A stretch of DNA of 64,000 nt from an uncultured Chromatiaceae bacterium (GTDB lineage Bacteria > Pseudomonadota > Gammaproteobacteria > Enterobacterales > Alteromonadaceae). A program made the translations under genes and the position numbers. The notes below the pieces were generated by a model. It was not told where the DNA came from, searched no databases, and saw only the letters and a list, made by a program, of their open reading frames with translations. Where the stretch lies: positions 36,780 to 100,779 of the forward strand of contig CALJUX010000071.1 in assembly GCA_937978655.1 (NCBI GenBank), read 5' to 3'. Shown piece after piece: positions 27,139 to 36,829 of the stretch (positions are counted from its first letter, which is position 1; every line of letters begins with the position of its first letter).

Positions 27139-28379
27139 TTTTAATACTGACAGTGTTGTGCTTACTGCTGCCGCTGTATGTTTACTTTGGTTATCCGCTA
27201 GTGCTGTTACTGCTAAGCCGGTTAAAACCGGCGCTGCCGGAGCCGGCGTTTTGCCGCGATAAAAAGGTCACGCTGGTGGTGTCCTGTTACAACGAAGCCA
27301 GTGTGATCGCAGAAAAATTACACAATTCGCTGGCGCTGGATTATCCAAAAGAGTTACTGGATATTCTGGTGATTTCAGACGGTTCAGAAGACGGCACTGA
27401 TGCAATAGTCCAGAGCTTTGCTGATCGTGGCGTGCGTTTATTGCGTCAGGAAGGCCGGTTGGGGAAAACCATGGGGCTGAATCTGGCCATGGCCAACATG
27501 GATGCCGACTATGTGGTGTTTTCGGATGCCAATGCCATGTATGAAACAGACGCCATCCTGCAGCTGGTAAGGTTTTTTCAGGTACCGGACGTTGGCTATG
27601 TGGTCGGGGCCGCGCTTTACACCGATGGCCGCGACAATGCGGCGGCCGCTAACGAAGATTTATACTGGCGCTACGAGCTGAAACTGAAGCAATGGGAGTC
27701 GCGCCTGCACTCTGTGGTCGGCGGTGATGGCGCTATTTATGCTATTCGACGGGTCTTGTGGCAGCCGTTGCAGCAAAAAGATATCAATGATTTTGTCAAT
27801 CCGCTGCAAATTATTGCCAAAGGCTACCGCGGTATCTTCACGCCGACCGCGCGTTGTTTTGAAGAAACGGCCGGCGATTTTACCAAAGAAGCCAAACGGA
27901 AAGAACGCATTGTGAACCGCAGTGTACGCGGGCTGATGCGGGTCAAATCAGTGATGAATCCACTCCGCACCGGCTGGTTTAGTTTTGAAGTGATTTCTCA
28001 CAAGTTACTGCGCTGGTTATTACCTTATTTTGCCTGCTTTGGCCTGATTGGCAGTGCATTGTTAGCCGCGCAGCAACAATGGCTGTTTCAACTGGTCAGC
28101 GCTGGGGCCTTGCTGTTATTTGCGGCGGCGACGATTGGTGGCTTTCGCCGCAGTTCGCCGTCTTTAGCCGTGTGGTTTGCCGTGCCGTATTACCTGCTGA
28201 TGGTGAACTACTATGCGATGCGGGGCGTCGTGAAGGCGTTACAAGGCCAGACCCAGGTCACCTGGAGCAGCGTCAGACCTTCACAACAAGGCCGCGTGTT
28301 GCCGGCCGAGTCTGGGTTGCCCGGCCTGATCGCCGCAGTGTTGTTATTTGCTGTTTGCTTGATGTGGCCTTATGTCTAA
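27135..28379 (+). CDS. Membrane glycosyltransferase, family 2
   Basis: A 414-residue GT2 enzyme. An N-terminal membrane helix precedes the GT-A domain: VTLVVSCYNEASVI, the DXD-like FSDANAMYE and the ED-type SVVGGDGAIYAIRR; three or four further helices follow (about 285-400). This layout suits processive or membrane-bound sugar transfer with NDP-sugars to a lipid carrier. It overlaps the FemAB gene by four bases (ATGA) and the ligase gene by eight bases. Confidence 0.9.
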   Translation: MILILTVLCLLLPLYVYFGYPLVLLLLSRLKPALPEPAFCRDKKVTLVVSCYNEASVIAEKLHNSLALDYPKELLDILVISDGSEDGTDAIVQSFADRGVRLLRQEGRLGKTMGLNLAMANMDADYVVFSDANAMYETDAILQLVRFFQVPDVGYVVGAALYTDGRDNAAAANEDLYWRYELKLKQWESRLHSVVGGDGAIYAIRRVLWQPLQQKDINDFVNPLQIIAKGYRGIFTPTARCFEETAGDFTKEAKRKERIVNRSVRGLMRVKSVMNPLRTGWFSFEVISHKLLRWLLPYFACFGLIGSALLAAQQQWLFQLVSAGALLLFAAATIGGFRRSSPSLAVWFAVPYYLLMVNYYAMRGVVKALQGQTQVTWSSVRPSQQGRVLPAESGLPGLIAAVLLFAVCLMWPYV

Positions 28380-29673
28380 GTTCGCGCTGCTTTTCCTGTT
28401 ACTGTTTTTTGGCGGTTTAATCGGCGCATTTTTCGCGTCTCCAGTGTTTGCGGTCATGCTGTACCAACTGGTTTATTTTATGAACCCAGAGCTTCGGTGG
28501 TGGGGAGCGAGTATTCCTGATATTAGTTATTCATTCATCACTGTTATCGTAATGATTGTTACGTTATTGTTTAGTTATCAGCGATTGTCAAATTTTACAA
28601 GCTGGCGTAAGCAGCCTGCGTTTAAATGGATATTGTTACTGCTTGCCATGTACTACATAGTAGGCATTTTTGCGTTAGTACCAGATGTTCATAGTATATT
28701 CACATTTAATTTCTTGAAGTTAATTGTGATAATTTTCGTGGTTTACAAAATAGTCGATCGTTCATTGTATTTCGATTATGTTTTGTGGGCTTATATAATT
28801 GGGGCTTCATATATTGGTTATTATGCTGGTTTTGTAGGTCGGGATGGTTCCGGACGTGTAGAAGGTATAGGCATGATCGATACAGGAGGCGATGCTAATA
28901 TGACCGCCGCGGCGCTCGTTCCTGCAATTATAATGATACTTTATTATGTTTGGTTGGGGAGTTATAAAGTACGTTTATTGTGTGTGGTCTGTGCAGCATT
29001 TCTTGTCAATGGCCTAGTGCTGATCAACAGCAGAGGCGCTTTCGTTGGCTGTGTTGTTGGTGCAACGTTATTTTTGGGTTATATGATTTTCTCCGGTCAA
29101 CAGCGCAAAGGACAGAGAGCCACAGCGATAGCAGTAATTGTATTTGGATTGATAGGTGCTTTTTCATTAACAGACCAATCATTTTGGGAACGAATGGGCA
29201 CACTTCAAGAAGTTGAAGACGGTGATGCTAGCGGTTCACATCGAATTGATTTTTGGTTAGCTACATTTGACGTTATGCGTGATTTTCCTATGGGGGTCGG
29301 TATCAATGGTTTTGAGGCTGTAAGTCGATTCTACTTACCCGCTCATTATTTCGAGCGGGGATCTGCGAAAGCAGTTCATTCGACTTGGTTCCAACTTCTG
29401 GCTGAGGCTGGATGGTTGGGCCTAATTTTCTTTTGTTGCCTTTTACGCTGTTTATATATTCAACTGAAGAATGCAAAAAAATATTTATTATCGGTGAAAT
29501 TTACCAATCAATATTTCCATGTCTTGGTTTTGGAGAGTGCATTTCTCGGTTATTTATGTGCCGCCAGTTTTATAAATAGAATTCGTGCCGAGTCATTGTG
29601 GTGGTGTATTTTATTCTTAATGATTGCTGTAAATATTTATTATATTAATCGTGACAAGTCGAACGAGCATTGA
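28372..29673 (+). CDS. O-antigen ligase/polymerase-like protein, exosortase A-associated
   Basis: A 433-residue integral membrane protein with about ten to twelve helices and the Wzy_C-type signature VHSTWFQLLAEAGWLG in a large periplasmic loop near residue 330. It fits the exosortase-A-associated ligase family (TIGR03097). It could polymerise repeat units or transfer glycan to PEP-CTERM proteins. Base composition falls sharply inside this gene (many AT-rich codons from about 28480) compared with both neighbours, which suggests that it was exchanged or evolves faster. The start overlaps the GT2 gene. Confidence 0.88.
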   Translation: MSKFALLFLLLFFGGLIGAFFASPVFAVMLYQLVYFMNPELRWWGASIPDISYSFITVIVMIVTLLFSYQRLSNFTSWRKQPAFKWILLLLAMYYIVGIFALVPDVHSIFTFNFLKLIVIIFVVYKIVDRSLYFDYVLWAYIIGASYIGYYAGFVGRDGSGRVEGIGMIDTGGDANMTAAALVPAIIMILYYVWLGSYKVRLLCVVCAAFLVNGLVLINSRGAFVGCVVGATLFLGYMIFSGQQRKGQRATAIAVIVFGLIGAFSLTDQSFWERMGTLQEVEDGDASGSHRIDFWLATFDVMRDFPMGVGINGFEAVSRFYLPAHYFERGSAKAVHSTWFQLLAEAGWLGLIFFCCLLRCLYIQLKNAKKYLLSVKFTNQYFHVLVLESAFLGYLCAASFINRIRAESLWWCILFLMIAVNIYYINRDKSNEH

Positions 29674-29716
29674 ATATTCGTTCTTTGAGTTAGTGTAGTT
29701 ATTTGGAGTTAACTAA

Positions 29717-30856
29717 ATGCGTCCGCTGCGAGTCTTACAATTTATTACCCCATCAGGCTTCTATGGGGCTGAGCGCTGGGTACTGGCGATGGCCAATAAT
29801 ACCAACAGTGCCGAAATGATTTGCGATTTGGCAGTAACCAAAGAAAGCGAGACGCAGGATTTAACAGTTGCGACCTTGTATCCACGCAATAAAGGCGAAG
29901 TACATTATTTACCGATGAATGGCCGCTTTGACTTGCGGGTCGTCGATAAATTGGTCGAAGTGATTAAGCTGCGTCAGATTGATGTGATCCATACCCACGG
30001 CTACAAGTCCGACATTCTGGGTGTATTGGCAGCTAAAAAGGCAGGGATTTGTGTGGTGGCAACACCGCATGGTTTTTCGAACAATATTCCACTGAAACTG
30101 CGACTGTTTATCCGGCTCGGCTTGTTTGCGATTCGTTTTGCCGACAAGGTCGCGCCTTTGTCGCAGCAACTGATTGAGGACATTGTCGCAGCCGGTGTTA
30201 AACGCGACAACATCCAGTTTATCGAAAACGGCGTGGACCTGACCGAACTTGAGTCTTACCGCAAGCCGGCGCCAGCTGACGCCAGTGTCATTGAAGCCAA
30301 ACCGCTGCAGGCACCGCATTTTGGCTATATCGGCCAGTTGATTGCGCGTAAAGGTATCGCCGACATGATCCGCGCTTTTAACGACGTGTTCAGCCGTCAT
30401 CCTGCAGCGAAGCTGACGCTGATAGGCGATGGCGACCAACGCAGTGAACTGGAAGCGTTGGCGCAAAGCCTGCCTTGTCGTAATGCCGTCAGCTTTTTGG
30501 GCTTTCGCCAGGACCGCCTGCAGTTATCGCAGCAGTTTGATGTGTTTTTGATGACGTCGTCACTGGAAGGCATTCCGCGCTGCCTGATGGAAGCGATGAT
30601 TGTTGGCACGCCGGTGGTGGCTTACGACATCCCGGGTGTGGACCAGCTCATCACCGATGGTGAGACGGGTTTGCTGGCGCCTTTAGGCGACTGGCAACAA
30701 CTGGCAGCGCGTTGCGAGCAGTTAGTGCAAGATCGGGCACTGTATCAACACATCGCCGTAGCCGGCCGCGCCTTGGTTGACCAGCGTTTTTCTGCCAAAC
30801 GCATGACCGATGAATACGTGACACTGTTCCGCCAGTTGCTGGCACTTAAGGGATAA
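29717..30856 (+). CDS. Glycosyltransferase family 4
   Basis: A 379-residue GT-B enzyme. The N-terminal glycine-rich acceptor loop is FITPSGFYGAERW; the C-terminal donor domain has GYIGQLIARKGIADMI and the catalytic E-x7-E stretch SLEGIPRCLMEAMI with GTPVVAYDIPG. It transfers a sugar from an NDP-donor to the growing repeat unit at the cytoplasmic face. GGAG precedes the ATG by eight bases. The gene is GC-rich like the conserved frame of the locus and 11 bases separate it from the amidotransferase. Confidence 0.93.
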   Translation: MRPLRVLQFITPSGFYGAERWVLAMANNTNSAEMICDLAVTKESETQDLTVATLYPRNKGEVHYLPMNGRFDLRVVDKLVEVIKLRQIDVIHTHGYKSDILGVLAAKKAGICVVATPHGFSNNIPLKLRLFIRLGLFAIRFADKVAPLSQQLIEDIVAAGVKRDNIQFIENGVDLTELESYRKPAPADASVIEAKPLQAPHFGYIGQLIARKGIADMIRAFNDVFSRHPAAKLTLIGDGDQRSELEALAQSLPCRNAVSFLGFRQDRLQLSQQFDVFLMTSSLEGIPRCLMEAMIVGTPVVAYDIPGVDQLITDGETGLLAPLGDWQQLAARCEQLVQDRALYQHIAVAGRALVDQRFSAKRMTDEYVTLFRQLLALKG

Positions 30857-30867
30857 CAGAGGCAATT

Positions 30868-32814
30868 ATGTGCGGCATCGCAGGATTTCTTCGTGGGACA
30901 CAGTTTGCCGGTACTGAGCCTGAGCAGCTGTTACAGCAAATGGGTAATGCAATCCGCCATCGCGGGCCGGATGCAGCCTCCACCTGGTGGGATCAGGGCA
31001 TTGCGCTGGTACACCGCCGGCTCAGTATTATTGATTTATCGGATGCCGGTACCCAGCCAATTCATTCGCCATGTGGGCGTTATGTCATTGTTTTTAATGG
31101 CGAGATTTATAACTACCAAGAACTGCGTCAGGCGCTTGAAGCGCAAGGCGAGCAGTTTTCGACCCACACCGACACTGAGGTGTTGTTGCGGCTGGTGATC
31201 CGTGAAGGTGAAAAGGCACTGGATCAACTCAACGGCATGTTTGCGTTTGTGGTCTGGGATAAAACCGAACAGAGCCTGTTTGCCGCCCGTGACCGGCTGG
31301 GCAAAAAGCCGTTATATCTGTATCAGCGCGGCGATGAGCTGGCGTTTGCTTCCGAGATCAAAGCTATTCTGGCCTTACCGGGCGTTGAACGTCGGCTGAG
31401 ACCTGATGCGGCAAAAGACTTCTTCTTTTACCAGTATGTGCCGGACCCAAAAACTATCTTTGCAGATATTGTGAAACTGCCGCCGGGGCATTGGTTAAAA
31501 CGGGACAAACACGGCAAGTTGCAGCAACAACGCTACTGGCAACTGAGTTTTAAACAACAAATCAGCGGCACTGAGCAACAAATCGGCGATGAGCTGCGTG
31601 AACTGATTGATGATGCCACCCGCATCCGTCTGGTCAGTGACGTTCCGCTTGGCGCCTTTTTATCCGGCGGTATCGATTCCAGTGCGGTGGTCGGCATGAT
31701 GGCCAAACACAGCAAAGGGCCGGTTACCACCTGCGCCATCGGCTTTGACGATGAAAAATTTGATGAAGTGCATTTTGCCCGAAAAGTGGCGGCGCAATTT
31801 AACACCGACCATCACGAATTTACCGTCAAGGAATCGGTGTCGGCCAACTTTGCCCAAATCAGCAGTTATTTTGACGAGCCTTTTGCTGACCCTTCTTATA
31901 TTCCAACCTTTTTTGTCGCCAAGCTGGCCCGTCAGGCGGTGACCGTCGCATTAGCGGGCGATGGTGGTGATGAGAGCTTTGCCGGTTACAGCAAGTACAA
32001 TGTCGACCAGACCGAGCAGCGCCTGCGCGCTATGTTCCCGAAGGCGCTGCGTAGCACGCTGTTTCCGCCACTAGCGGGCATCAGCGCCATGTTTGGCCGG
32101 ACTTTTAACAGTATTTATGGCCGAAAATCGAATTCGTTGTTACGCACCTTGGCGATGGAACCTGACCAGGGCTTTTTTGTTACCAACTCGTTTTTTCATC
32201 CGGACTTGTGGCAGCAACTGGCGCATGGCGATTTCGCCCGCGACACCCGTGACTATGACCCCGCAGCGATGACCTGTGAGAAATATCACCAGGCACCGGC
32301 TGACGACCATCTGTCGAAAGTGCTGTATACCGACATTCACAGTTATTTGCCGGGCGATATTTTAGTTAAGGTCGACCGCATGACGATGGCTAATTCACTG
32401 GAGGCGAGGGCGCCACTGCTGGATTATCGGGTCGTTGAATATGCCGCCAGTATTCCGTCTGCGCTGAAACTGCATGGCAGCGAAAAAAAATACATTCTGA
32501 AAAAAAGCCTGGAAGGCTTTTTGTCGGACGAAACCTTGTACCGGAAAAAAATGGGTTTCTCGGTACCACTGGCCCTGTGGCTGAAAACTGAGTTAAAACC
32601 TTTTGCCGACAAGGCGTTTAGCCAAACCGATGGCGCGCTGGCGCAGCTGTTTCATCTGCCGCGTATTCAGCAGCTGTGGCAACAACACTTGCAAGGGCAA
32701 CATCAGCACACCCAGGAATTGTGGAGCCTGCTGGTGTTTTCGCAGTGGTGGGATCTGTATATCGCCGAGCTGCCGATCGCATCGCCGGTGGCACTGACAG
32801 GCGTTCCGGCATGA
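30868..32814 (+). CDS. XrtA system amidotransferase (asparagine synthase type)
   Basis: A 648-residue glutamine-dependent amidotransferase of the asparagine-synthase fold, like the exosortase-A-associated family (TIGR03108). Cys2 (MCGIAGF) is the glutaminase nucleophile, HRGPDA and NGEIYNY build the glutamine pocket, and SGGIDSS is the ATP pyrophosphatase loop of the synthetase domain (from about 255). In polysaccharide loci such enzymes probably amidate a uronic acid or similar carboxyl group rather than make free asparagine. The stop overlaps the next ATG (ATGA). Confidence 0.92.
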   Translation: MCGIAGFLRGTQFAGTEPEQLLQQMGNAIRHRGPDAASTWWDQGIALVHRRLSIIDLSDAGTQPIHSPCGRYVIVFNGEIYNYQELRQALEAQGEQFSTHTDTEVLLRLVIREGEKALDQLNGMFAFVVWDKTEQSLFAARDRLGKKPLYLYQRGDELAFASEIKAILALPGVERRLRPDAAKDFFFYQYVPDPKTIFADIVKLPPGHWLKRDKHGKLQQQRYWQLSFKQQISGTEQQIGDELRELIDDATRIRLVSDVPLGAFLSGGIDSSAVVGMMAKHSKGPVTTCAIGFDDEKFDEVHFARKVAAQFNTDHHEFTVKESVSANFAQISSYFDEPFADPSYIPTFFVAKLARQAVTVALAGDGGDESFAGYSKYNVDQTEQRLRAMFPKALRSTLFPPLAGISAMFGRTFNSIYGRKSNSLLRTLAMEPDQGFFVTNSFFHPDLWQQLAHGDFARDTRDYDPAAMTCEKYHQAPADDHLSKVLYTDIHSYLPGDILVKVDRMTMANSLEARAPLLDYRVVEYAASIPSALKLHGSEKKYILKKSLEGFLSDETLYRKKMGFSVPLALWLKTELKPFADKAFSQTDGALAQLFHLPRIQQLWQQHLQGQHQHTQELWSLLVFSQWWDLYIAELPIASPVALTGVPA

Positions 32815-33923
32815 AAAAGCTGCGTATTCTGCATGTCACCTTTGACATGGCAATAGGCGGCACCGAACAGGTGATCCGCCAACTGGTGCTGAATTTACCG
32901 GCAGACGAGTTTGATAACGAAATTTTCTGTATCGACGGCAAAATTGGTGCGGTCGGCGCACAGCTGCAGCAGCAGGGCATTCGTATCCATCAGGCTGCAC
33001 GTAAAGCCGGGCTTGATTTTGAGCTGATTAAAACACTGCGCCAGACCTTACGCAGCGGCGATTTTGACGTGGTGCATTGCCATCAATACACGCCCTGGGT
33101 TTACGGTTGGTTCGCGGCCTGGGGCTGTAAAGCCAAAGTGGTGTTTACCGAACACGGCCGGTTTTTCCCGGACCGTTCCCGCGGTAAAGCTTTACCACTA
33201 AACGTGCTGATGGCGCTTTCCACCGCCGCTATTACCGCCATTTCGGCGGCGACCCGTGATGCGTTGGCTCGTTATGAATGGGTGCCAAAGTCGCGGGTAC
33301 AAGTAGTTTACAACGGCATTCAGCCACTGACCTCAAATTCGGAACGGGTCACACAACTCCGGCAAGAGTTGGGTATCAAAGCGGAGACTGTGGTGCTCGG
33401 GACAGTGGCACGGCTGGATCCGGTAAAAAACCAGCAGATGATGTTGCAGGCCTTTGCGCAACTGAACGAGCAAGCCCCCCATCTAGTGCTGTTACTGGTC
33501 GGCGATGGTCCGTCCCGTCAGGCATTGGAACAGGAAGCGAACCGCCTCGGGATCTCAGCTCAAGTGCGGTTTACCGGTTTTCAGACCAATGTTGCAGATT
33601 ACCTGGCCCTGATGGATCTCTACTTATTAAGCTCTCACACCGAAGGCACCTCGATGACGCTGTTAGAGGCTATGCACCTGCAGCTGCCATGTGTAGCCAC
33701 CGCAGTAGGCGGCAACCCGGAAATCGTTGCAGATCAGCAGACCGGCTTGCTAAGTCCGGACAATGATACAGCGGCTTTTGCTAGCAATATACGCATGCTG
33801 TTGAATGATTCGGCGAAAAAATTAGCAATGGGCCAGGCAGGTAAACAACGTTTTGACGCGTTGTTTTCGGTTGTACAGATGGCGAGTGCATATCGCCGGA
33901 TCTACCGGAAGGCAAAGTCCTGA
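32811..33923 (+). CDS. Glycosyltransferase family 4
   Basis: A 370-residue GT-B glycosyltransferase. The start was placed at 32811 because ATGA overlaps the amidotransferase stop and MKKLRILHVTFDMAIGGTEQ is the normal family N-terminus; 45 upstream in-frame codons are antisense-like shadow. The donor-binding half has GTVARLDPVKNQQMML and the E-x7-E segment SHTEGTSMTLLEAMHLQLP. It should add one sugar of the repeat unit. The last ~150 bases become AT-richer at the border of the variable region. Confidence 0.92.
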   Translation: MKKLRILHVTFDMAIGGTEQVIRQLVLNLPADEFDNEIFCIDGKIGAVGAQLQQQGIRIHQAARKAGLDFELIKTLRQTLRSGDFDVVHCHQYTPWVYGWFAAWGCKAKVVFTEHGRFFPDRSRGKALPLNVLMALSTAAITAISAATRDALARYEWVPKSRVQVVYNGIQPLTSNSERVTQLRQELGIKAETVVLGTVARLDPVKNQQMMLQAFAQLNEQAPHLVLLLVGDGPSRQALEQEANRLGISAQVRFTGFQTNVADYLALMDLYLLSSHTEGTSMTLLEAMHLQLPCVATAVGGNPEIVADQQTGLLSPDNDTAAFASNIRMLLNDSAKKLAMGQAGKQRFDALFSVVQMASAYRRIYRKAKS

Positions 33924-35377
33924 TGAGTAACGTCCGAAGTGGTTTACTATTTTCATTTTTTGGTAAGTACGGTTTAAAGCTCATAAATCTTGTGAGCACG
34001 GTATTGGTTGCTCGTTTACTTACACCGGCAGAGATAGGTACTTTTGCAATAGCAAGTTCGGTTGTAATGATTCTGACAGAAGTAAAGTTATTAGGTGCAA
34101 ATGCATATCTGGTGAGGGAGCATGTTCTTGATGACAATAAAATCAGAAAAGCCTATGGCATGACCATTCTGATGTGCTGGGGAATCGCCTTCACGTTAAT
34201 CCTTGGTTCTAGCGCTCTTGCAAATTTCTTTAACCACGCAGATTTGCAAATGGCGTTTGTGATTCTTGCGCTTGGTTTTTTTCTTGCGCCCTATGTAAGT
34301 GTCCCTGATTCTCTATTAGTCAGGGAATATCGATTTAAAGAAATTACTATTGTTCGAATAAGCTCTACATGCATGCAAGTTATTGGAAGCTTGCTATTAA
34401 TATATGCTGGTGCTGGTTTTTATGCGTTGGCTTGGGGGTACTTTATCAATATGGTGGTGCAGGCCACTTTATATCTTTATTTCACCAGAGACGTACGTAT
34501 ATACCGCCCTAATTTTCGTGGAATTTCAGAGATTGCGAAATTGGGTATATTTACATCAGTGTCAAATATTGTTCGCCGTATACACTATACAGCCTCTGAT
34601 ATTGTAATTGGGAAAATGGGCTCACCAACTGAAGTTGGTATATTTTCACGTGGCATGGGCTTTATAGACTTTATCAGTCAAAGCGTGTTAGATGGTATCG
34701 GTTCTGTTTCTCAACCATACATGTCTGATATGCAAAGACGGGGCAATGACGTTAGTATCGTATTTACCAAAATTACAGCATTGTTATGTAGTTTGGTCTG
34801 GCCAATTCTAGCGATTGCTGGTTTTGCCGCGCTTCCCGCCATAAGATTATTATTTGGGGATCAGTGGGATAGCTCTGCTCCGATTGCGACTGTACTTGCG
34901 ATTTGGATGATACTTAAGGTTTGTTGCTTTTTTTCAACACCACTGCTAATCGCGGTGGGTCAAGAAGTTCTTATGTTTAAACGCGATGTAGCACTGTTTC
35001 TGTTGTTGGTTATGTCGTTGATATACAGTTATCCATATGGCCTAACATTTATGTCCTATGCATTTCTATTGAATGCAGGCGTTGAGGTTGTGTTGACCTT
35101 GTGGATGCTTAAGAGCTCAGTGCAATTGAATGTTAAAAATTATTTAAGTGCACTTGTAAAGCCTTTAATAGTGACTATCAATTGTTTCGCTGTAGCCTAC
35201 CTGATAGACCATTTATGGCCATTTTCAGACTCTGAACCACTCAAGGTATTTGGCATCCTAGCCTTTAGTATGCCAGTGATCTGGCTCTTGTCTACAAAAG
35301 TGCTGAAACTCCAGATTTATGATGAGTTTATTGCGTTACTGATACCCCTGTTTCATAAAGTGACGGGGCGGTTTTGA
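33923..35377 (+). CDS. wzx: Lipid-linked oligosaccharide flippase (Wzx-like)
   Basis: A 484-residue membrane protein of the MOP/MATE exporter superfamily with about twelve to fourteen helices. The N-terminus KLINLVSTVLVARLLTPAEI and the middle NIVRRIHYTASDIVIGKMGS are typical of Wzx/RfbX flippases that move undecaprenol-linked repeat units across the inner membrane. The start overlaps the previous stop (TGATG). From here to about 46.5 kb the DNA is clearly AT-rich, in contrast to the conserved flanks. Confidence 0.9.
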   Translation: MSNVRSGLLFSFFGKYGLKLINLVSTVLVARLLTPAEIGTFAIASSVVMILTEVKLLGANAYLVREHVLDDNKIRKAYGMTILMCWGIAFTLILGSSALANFFNHADLQMAFVILALGFFLAPYVSVPDSLLVREYRFKEITIVRISSTCMQVIGSLLLIYAGAGFYALAWGYFINMVVQATLYLYFTRDVRIYRPNFRGISEIAKLGIFTSVSNIVRRIHYTASDIVIGKMGSPTEVGIFSRGMGFIDFISQSVLDGIGSVSQPYMSDMQRRGNDVSIVFTKITALLCSLVWPILAIAGFAALPAIRLLFGDQWDSSAPIATVLAIWMILKVCCFFSTPLLIAVGQEVLMFKRDVALFLLLVMSLIYSYPYGLTFMSYAFLLNAGVEVVLTLWMLKSSVQLNVKNYLSALVKPLIVTINCFAVAYLIDHLWPFSDSEPLKVFGILAFSMPVIWLLSTKVLKLQIYDEFIALLIPLFHKVTGRF

Positions 35378-35420
35378 ATATACCTGCACAATATTAAGAT
35401 AAATTGATCTTGGAATAGAA

Positions 35421-36782
35421 ATGAAACCCAAACTAAAAGTACTTTTTATCGCATATTTTTTTCCGCCGGTTGATGGTGGCGGTATCCCCGGCGCAATGCG
35501 TATCCTTAAATTTTTACGTCATCTTGACATCGATAGTTATGTCTTAACACAAAATGAGAAATCAGTGTCAAGGGCTGACGACAGTATCCGCTCTGACCTG
35601 CCAACCTCTAGAATTGTGAGGGCTGGTACAGTAGACCCTTTTGGTTTTTTATTGAAGTTGCAATATAAAATCAAGCAAATTTTAAGAAGTCGCAAACAAA
35701 CGGCAGCAGTTTCCGATATGGAACCGCAGAAAGCAATTTTTGCAGATAATACAGCTTCGACGAAAAAGTCTGGATTAGGCCAATTCAAGGATTTTATATA
35801 TCATCTCAACTATTTTCCCGACCAAGCCAGTTGTTGGATTTTACCTGCGTTTTGGCAAGGGCGTAAGGTTATTTCTGACCGTGAAATCGATGTGATATTT
35901 GCAACGGGTTCACCATGGTCGTCTTTGGTGCTTGGTTATTTGTTAAGTAAAGTCAGCCGAAAACCACTGATCGTCGATTTCCGTGACCCTTGGATAAACA
36001 ACCCTTTTCATCAAACAAAAGGGGAAATGTTAGACAAATGGGCACAAAAACTTGAACGCCGAATTATAGAACATTCATCCTGTGTGACGTTAAATACTGA
36101 GCCACTTAGAGACGAGTTCGTTAGTCGATACCCGGAGTTTAATTCTGAAAAATTTATGGTGTTACCTAACGGATTCGATAATATAAATTCTGACGTTGTT
36201 TATTCTTATGATGACACGGCACCAGGATTGGTCATTCGACATGCAGGGTTTTTATATGGCCCTCGAGATCCTTCGGTGCTGTTAGAAGCGATTAATTCTG
36301 TAAATAATTATGTAAAACAAGTTGGGATTAAAAGGCGGTGGGTTTTTGAGCAGATTGGAAGCGTTAATTTGAGTTTTAATCTTTCAACTAAGTTTAAGTC
36401 AATGCTTGATGATGGTAGTTTTAGAATACTAGAGCAATTACCATTCGACCACTGTCAGCATCTTTTGGCATCTGCTGATTTATTAGTAAATGTACAACCT
36501 GGCACAAAGACCCAGGTGCCTTCTAAGATTTATGATTATTTAGCAGTAGGTCGACCGATTTTGAATATCACTCCAACTAATGGAGCATTGGGGCAAATGG
36601 CTATAAAATACAATTTAGGTGAGTGCTTTGACTTCGCAGATCGAGATGGATTGTATAATTACTTGTTAGAACGAATTAGTAGCACCGATTGGGTGAATTC
36701 GGAAGTCTATTCTGAAAAGGAGCAGTTTTCTATAAAACGAGTGACCCAAAAATTACAAGAATTGTTTGAAAAGGTAATGTAA
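35421..36782 (+). CDS. Glycosyltransferase (GT4-like)
   Basis: A 453-residue GT-B-type protein. The N-terminal loop FFPPVDGGGIPGAMRILKF, the middle VDFRDPWINNPF and the C-terminal VQPGTKTQVPSKIYDYLAVG are seen in family 4 transferases from exopolysaccharide clusters. A basic insert of about 50 residues (around 75-130) has low complexity. It lacks a clear canonical E-x7-E, so donor specificity is open. DNA is AT-rich with many AT-ending codons. It follows the flippase after 43 bases. Confidence 0.8.
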   Translation: MKPKLKVLFIAYFFPPVDGGGIPGAMRILKFLRHLDIDSYVLTQNEKSVSRADDSIRSDLPTSRIVRAGTVDPFGFLLKLQYKIKQILRSRKQTAAVSDMEPQKAIFADNTASTKKSGLGQFKDFIYHLNYFPDQASCWILPAFWQGRKVISDREIDVIFATGSPWSSLVLGYLLSKVSRKPLIVDFRDPWINNPFHQTKGEMLDKWAQKLERRIIEHSSCVTLNTEPLRDEFVSRYPEFNSEKFMVLPNGFDNINSDVVYSYDDTAPGLVIRHAGFLYGPRDPSVLLEAINSVNNYVKQVGIKRRWVFEQIGSVNLSFNLSTKFKSMLDDGSFRILEQLPFDHCQHLLASADLLVNVQPGTKTQVPSKIYDYLAVGRPILNITPTNGALGQMAIKYNLGECFDFADRDGLYNYLLERISSTDWVNSEVYSEKEQFSIKRVTQKLQELFEKVM

Positions 36783-36829
36783 CTGAGTATTCCATTCATC
36801 TTAAAGTCTTTTCCATTGAAGGAGAGCAC

